The notes under the pieces are model-generated. The model made no database searches and was not told the DNA's origin. It saw nothing but the letters and a program-made list of their open reading frames with translations. Of a stretch of DNA of 6,311 nt, positions 5,020 to 6,311 are shown in pieces; position 1 is the stretch's first letter, and every line of letters starts with the position of its first letter. Position numbers and translations under genes: made by a program. Source of the stretch: Clostridia bacterium (GTDB taxonomy: Bacteria; Bacillota_A; Clostridia; UBA1212; UBA1255). The stretch spans positions 1 through 6,311 of the forward strand of contig JAFWZH010000206.1 of assembly GCA_017522515.1 (NCBI GenBank). Reading direction: 5' to 3'.

Positions 5020-6105
5020 ATGGATACAATTCAAAATTATAAATGTCCTTGCTGCACAGCTCCGCTAATATTTGATGCCGAAACGCAAAATCTGATATGC
5101 GAGTCCTGCGATAACACGTTTCCTCTTGAAACTATAAAGCAGATGGCAGAGGGCGACGAAAACGCAGGAGGCTTTTCAAAATATGATTGGGAGAGATATA
5201 CACCAAGAAACTACGAGGATACGAATGAGGTTAATTTAGCAAATTACTCCTGTCCATCCTGCGGAGCGGAGATTCAGGGCGATGATACACTTGGTTCAAC
5301 GGTGTGCCCGTATTGCGGAAACTCTACGATTGTCAAAGGTCAGTTTGAGGGAACACTCAGACCGGATTACATAATCCCATTCAAATTCAACAAGAAAGCG
5401 GCTATAGAAGCCTTTGAAAATGATTTTAAAAATGCACCATTCCTTCCTGATAGTTTTAAAAGTAAAAAGAAAATCGAGGAAATGGCAGGCGTGTATGTTC
5501 CGTTTTGGATGTTTGACTGCGACTGTGATGCAGCGGTAAGCTATACTGCCGAAAGAGTTACAGCTTGGAGCGATTCGAACTACAATTACACCAAAACAGA
5601 TTATTATAAACTGTTCAGAAGCGGTTCTATTGGATTTGCAAATATTCCTGTTGACGGTTCAAAGAAAGCGGATGATACCTATATGGAAGCCGTCGAGCCG
5701 TTTAACTATGAAGATGCGGTAGAATTTTCCGGTGCATATCTTTCGGGATATTTGGCAGATAAATATGATGTTACTGCTGAAGAAAGTATTGAAAGAGCCA
5801 ACGAACGAGTTAAAAACTCAACCATTGAAGCCTTTGATGACACAACTGATCGTTATACAGCAGTTATCCCTGACAGCTCACGGATAGGATTTTCTAACGG
5901 AAAGATTAGATATTCACTTCTTCCGGTTTGGATGCTTAACATCAAGTATATGGATAAGATGTATAAATTTGCTATTAACGGACAAACAGGAAAAGTCGTT
6001 GGTGAATATCCTGTTGATAACAGCAAAAAGTGGAAGTATTTTTGGAAGATTGCAGGCATTGCATATGTAGCAGCCGCCGCTATTGGCTGGATTCTTTTGC
6101 ATTAA
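5020..6105 (+). CDS. Zinc-ribbon protein with a C-terminal membrane anchor
   Basis: A 361-residue protein with two N-terminal zinc ribbons: Cys9/12 with Cys27/30, and Cys78/81 with Cys96/99 (C-P-S-C-G and C-P-Y-C-G). An uncharacterised domain follows at about 115-333, with the motifs YIIPFKF (118-124), VYVPFWMFD (158-166), LLPVWML (300-306) and NGQTGKVVGEYPV (320-332). A single membrane helix at about 340-360 ends the protein, so the body should lie on the cytoplasmic side. Members of this family are often labelled TFIIB-type zinc-ribbon or PriA-like proteins because of the ribbons, but no helicase motif is present here. TAGGAGGAG supports the ATG at 5020, 15 bases after the previous stop. 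It sits between two small zinc-ribbon genes and a secreted TPM protein, which points to a membrane-side complex of unknown function. Confidence 0.8.
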   Translation: MDTIQNYKCPCCTAPLIFDAETQNLICESCDNTFPLETIKQMAEGDENAGGFSKYDWERYTPRNYEDTNEVNLANYSCPSCGAEIQGDDTLGSTVCPYCGNSTIVKGQFEGTLRPDYIIPFKFNKKAAIEAFENDFKNAPFLPDSFKSKKKIEEMAGVYVPFWMFDCDCDAAVSYTAERVTAWSDSNYNYTKTDYYKLFRSGSIGFANIPVDGSKKADDTYMEAVEPFNYEDAVEFSGAYLSGYLADKYDVTAEESIERANERVKNSTIEAFDDTTDRYTAVIPDSSRIGFSNGKIRYSLLPVWMLNIKYMDKMYKFAINGQTGKVVGEYPVDNSKKWKYFWKIAGIAYVAAAAIGWILLH

Positions 6106-6121
6106 GGGGGGTGGTCGATAT

Positions 6122-6311
6122 ATGAAAAAATTACTTTCTTGTGTTTTACTTACTCTACTCTTGCTCACTCTGTTTTTGCCCGTATATGCATCATTTGAAA
6201 ATCCTTCAATTGTGGATGAAGCAGGATATTTGATGCAATCGGAGCTTGCATCACTTACAGAAAAGCTTGATAAAGTCAGAAACGAATATGATTTTGAGGT
6301 AGCAATTTATA
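6122..6311 (+). CDS. Secreted TPM-domain protein, N-terminal part (partial)
   Basis: The first 63 codons of a gene that continues past the window. Residues 1-23 form a Sec signal peptide: basic start (MKK), a leucine-rich core, and a V-Y-A cleavage site. The mature start, IVDEAGYLMQSELASLTEKL (30-49), followed by F-E-V-A-I-Y, matches the opening of the TPM domain (TPM_phosphatase fold, known from plant thylakoid TLP18.3 and many bacterial secreted or membrane proteins). A purine-rich AAGGGGGGTGG lies about 7 bases before the ATG. The gene starts 16 bases after the membrane-anchored zinc-ribbon gene and belongs to the same rightward unit. Whether it continues with further membrane helices cannot be seen. 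The phosphatase label for this domain is not established for bacterial members. Confidence 0.82.
   Translation, partial: MKKLLSCVLLTLLLLTLFLPVYASFENPSIVDEAGYLMQSELASLTEKLDKVRNEYDFEVAIY

Noticed and set aside
5020..6105. Possible PriA helicase label for the membrane-anchored zinc-ribbon protein.
   Set aside because: No Walker A or DEAx-box helicase motif is present and the length is half that of PriA; only the zinc ribbons are shared.

Overview
The window looks like chromosomal DNA from a low-GC Gram-positive anaerobe of the Clostridia (Oscillospiraceae or Lachnospiraceae type). This rests on the A/T-rich codon use, the strong GGAGG-type ribosome binding sites before nearly every gene, the lipobox-type solute-binding protein, and the kinds of genes present. 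It is an inference from style and gene families, not a species identification.

Left part (1-750, rightward): the 3' end of an NH3-dependent NAD+ synthetase gene (nadE) is followed within about 30 bases by the C-terminal remnant of a small heat-shock protein (Hsp20) gene with no N-terminal half. A clean intrinsic terminator follows. Next comes a small free-standing HPr-like gene that keeps the KSIMG (Ser46) region of PTS HPr but has no catalytic histidine; its own terminator hairpin begins inside its last codons.

Middle part (754-3932, leftward): a compact three-gene unit bounded by a leftward terminator at 754-791 and by a divergent promoter region near 4000. In transcription order it encodes a lipoprotein ABC-type solute-binding protein (SBP), a membrane-spanning one-component LuxR-type regulator with a large extracytoplasmic domain, and a 69-residue Cro/C1-type DNA-binding protein whose ATG overlaps the LuxR stop codon. 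No permease or ATPase lies in this unit. The simplest reading is a sensory module: the SBP captures a ligand outside the cell, the LuxR protein carries the signal through the membrane to DNA, and the small repressor-like protein adds a second control layer.

Intergenic part (3933-4343): an A/T-rich divergent control region. It holds a perfect tandem 10-bp repeat, three copies of a GTACAG-containing motif, a plausible rightward promoter, a possible three-way-junction RNA, and a perfect 10-bp hairpin.

Right part (4344-6311, rightward): a tightly packed operon of three zinc-ribbon proteins (127, 97 and 361 residues; the last has a C-terminal membrane anchor), then the start of a secreted TPM-domain protein cut off by the window end. 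This arrangement suggests a membrane-associated envelope or protein-quality module of unknown function.
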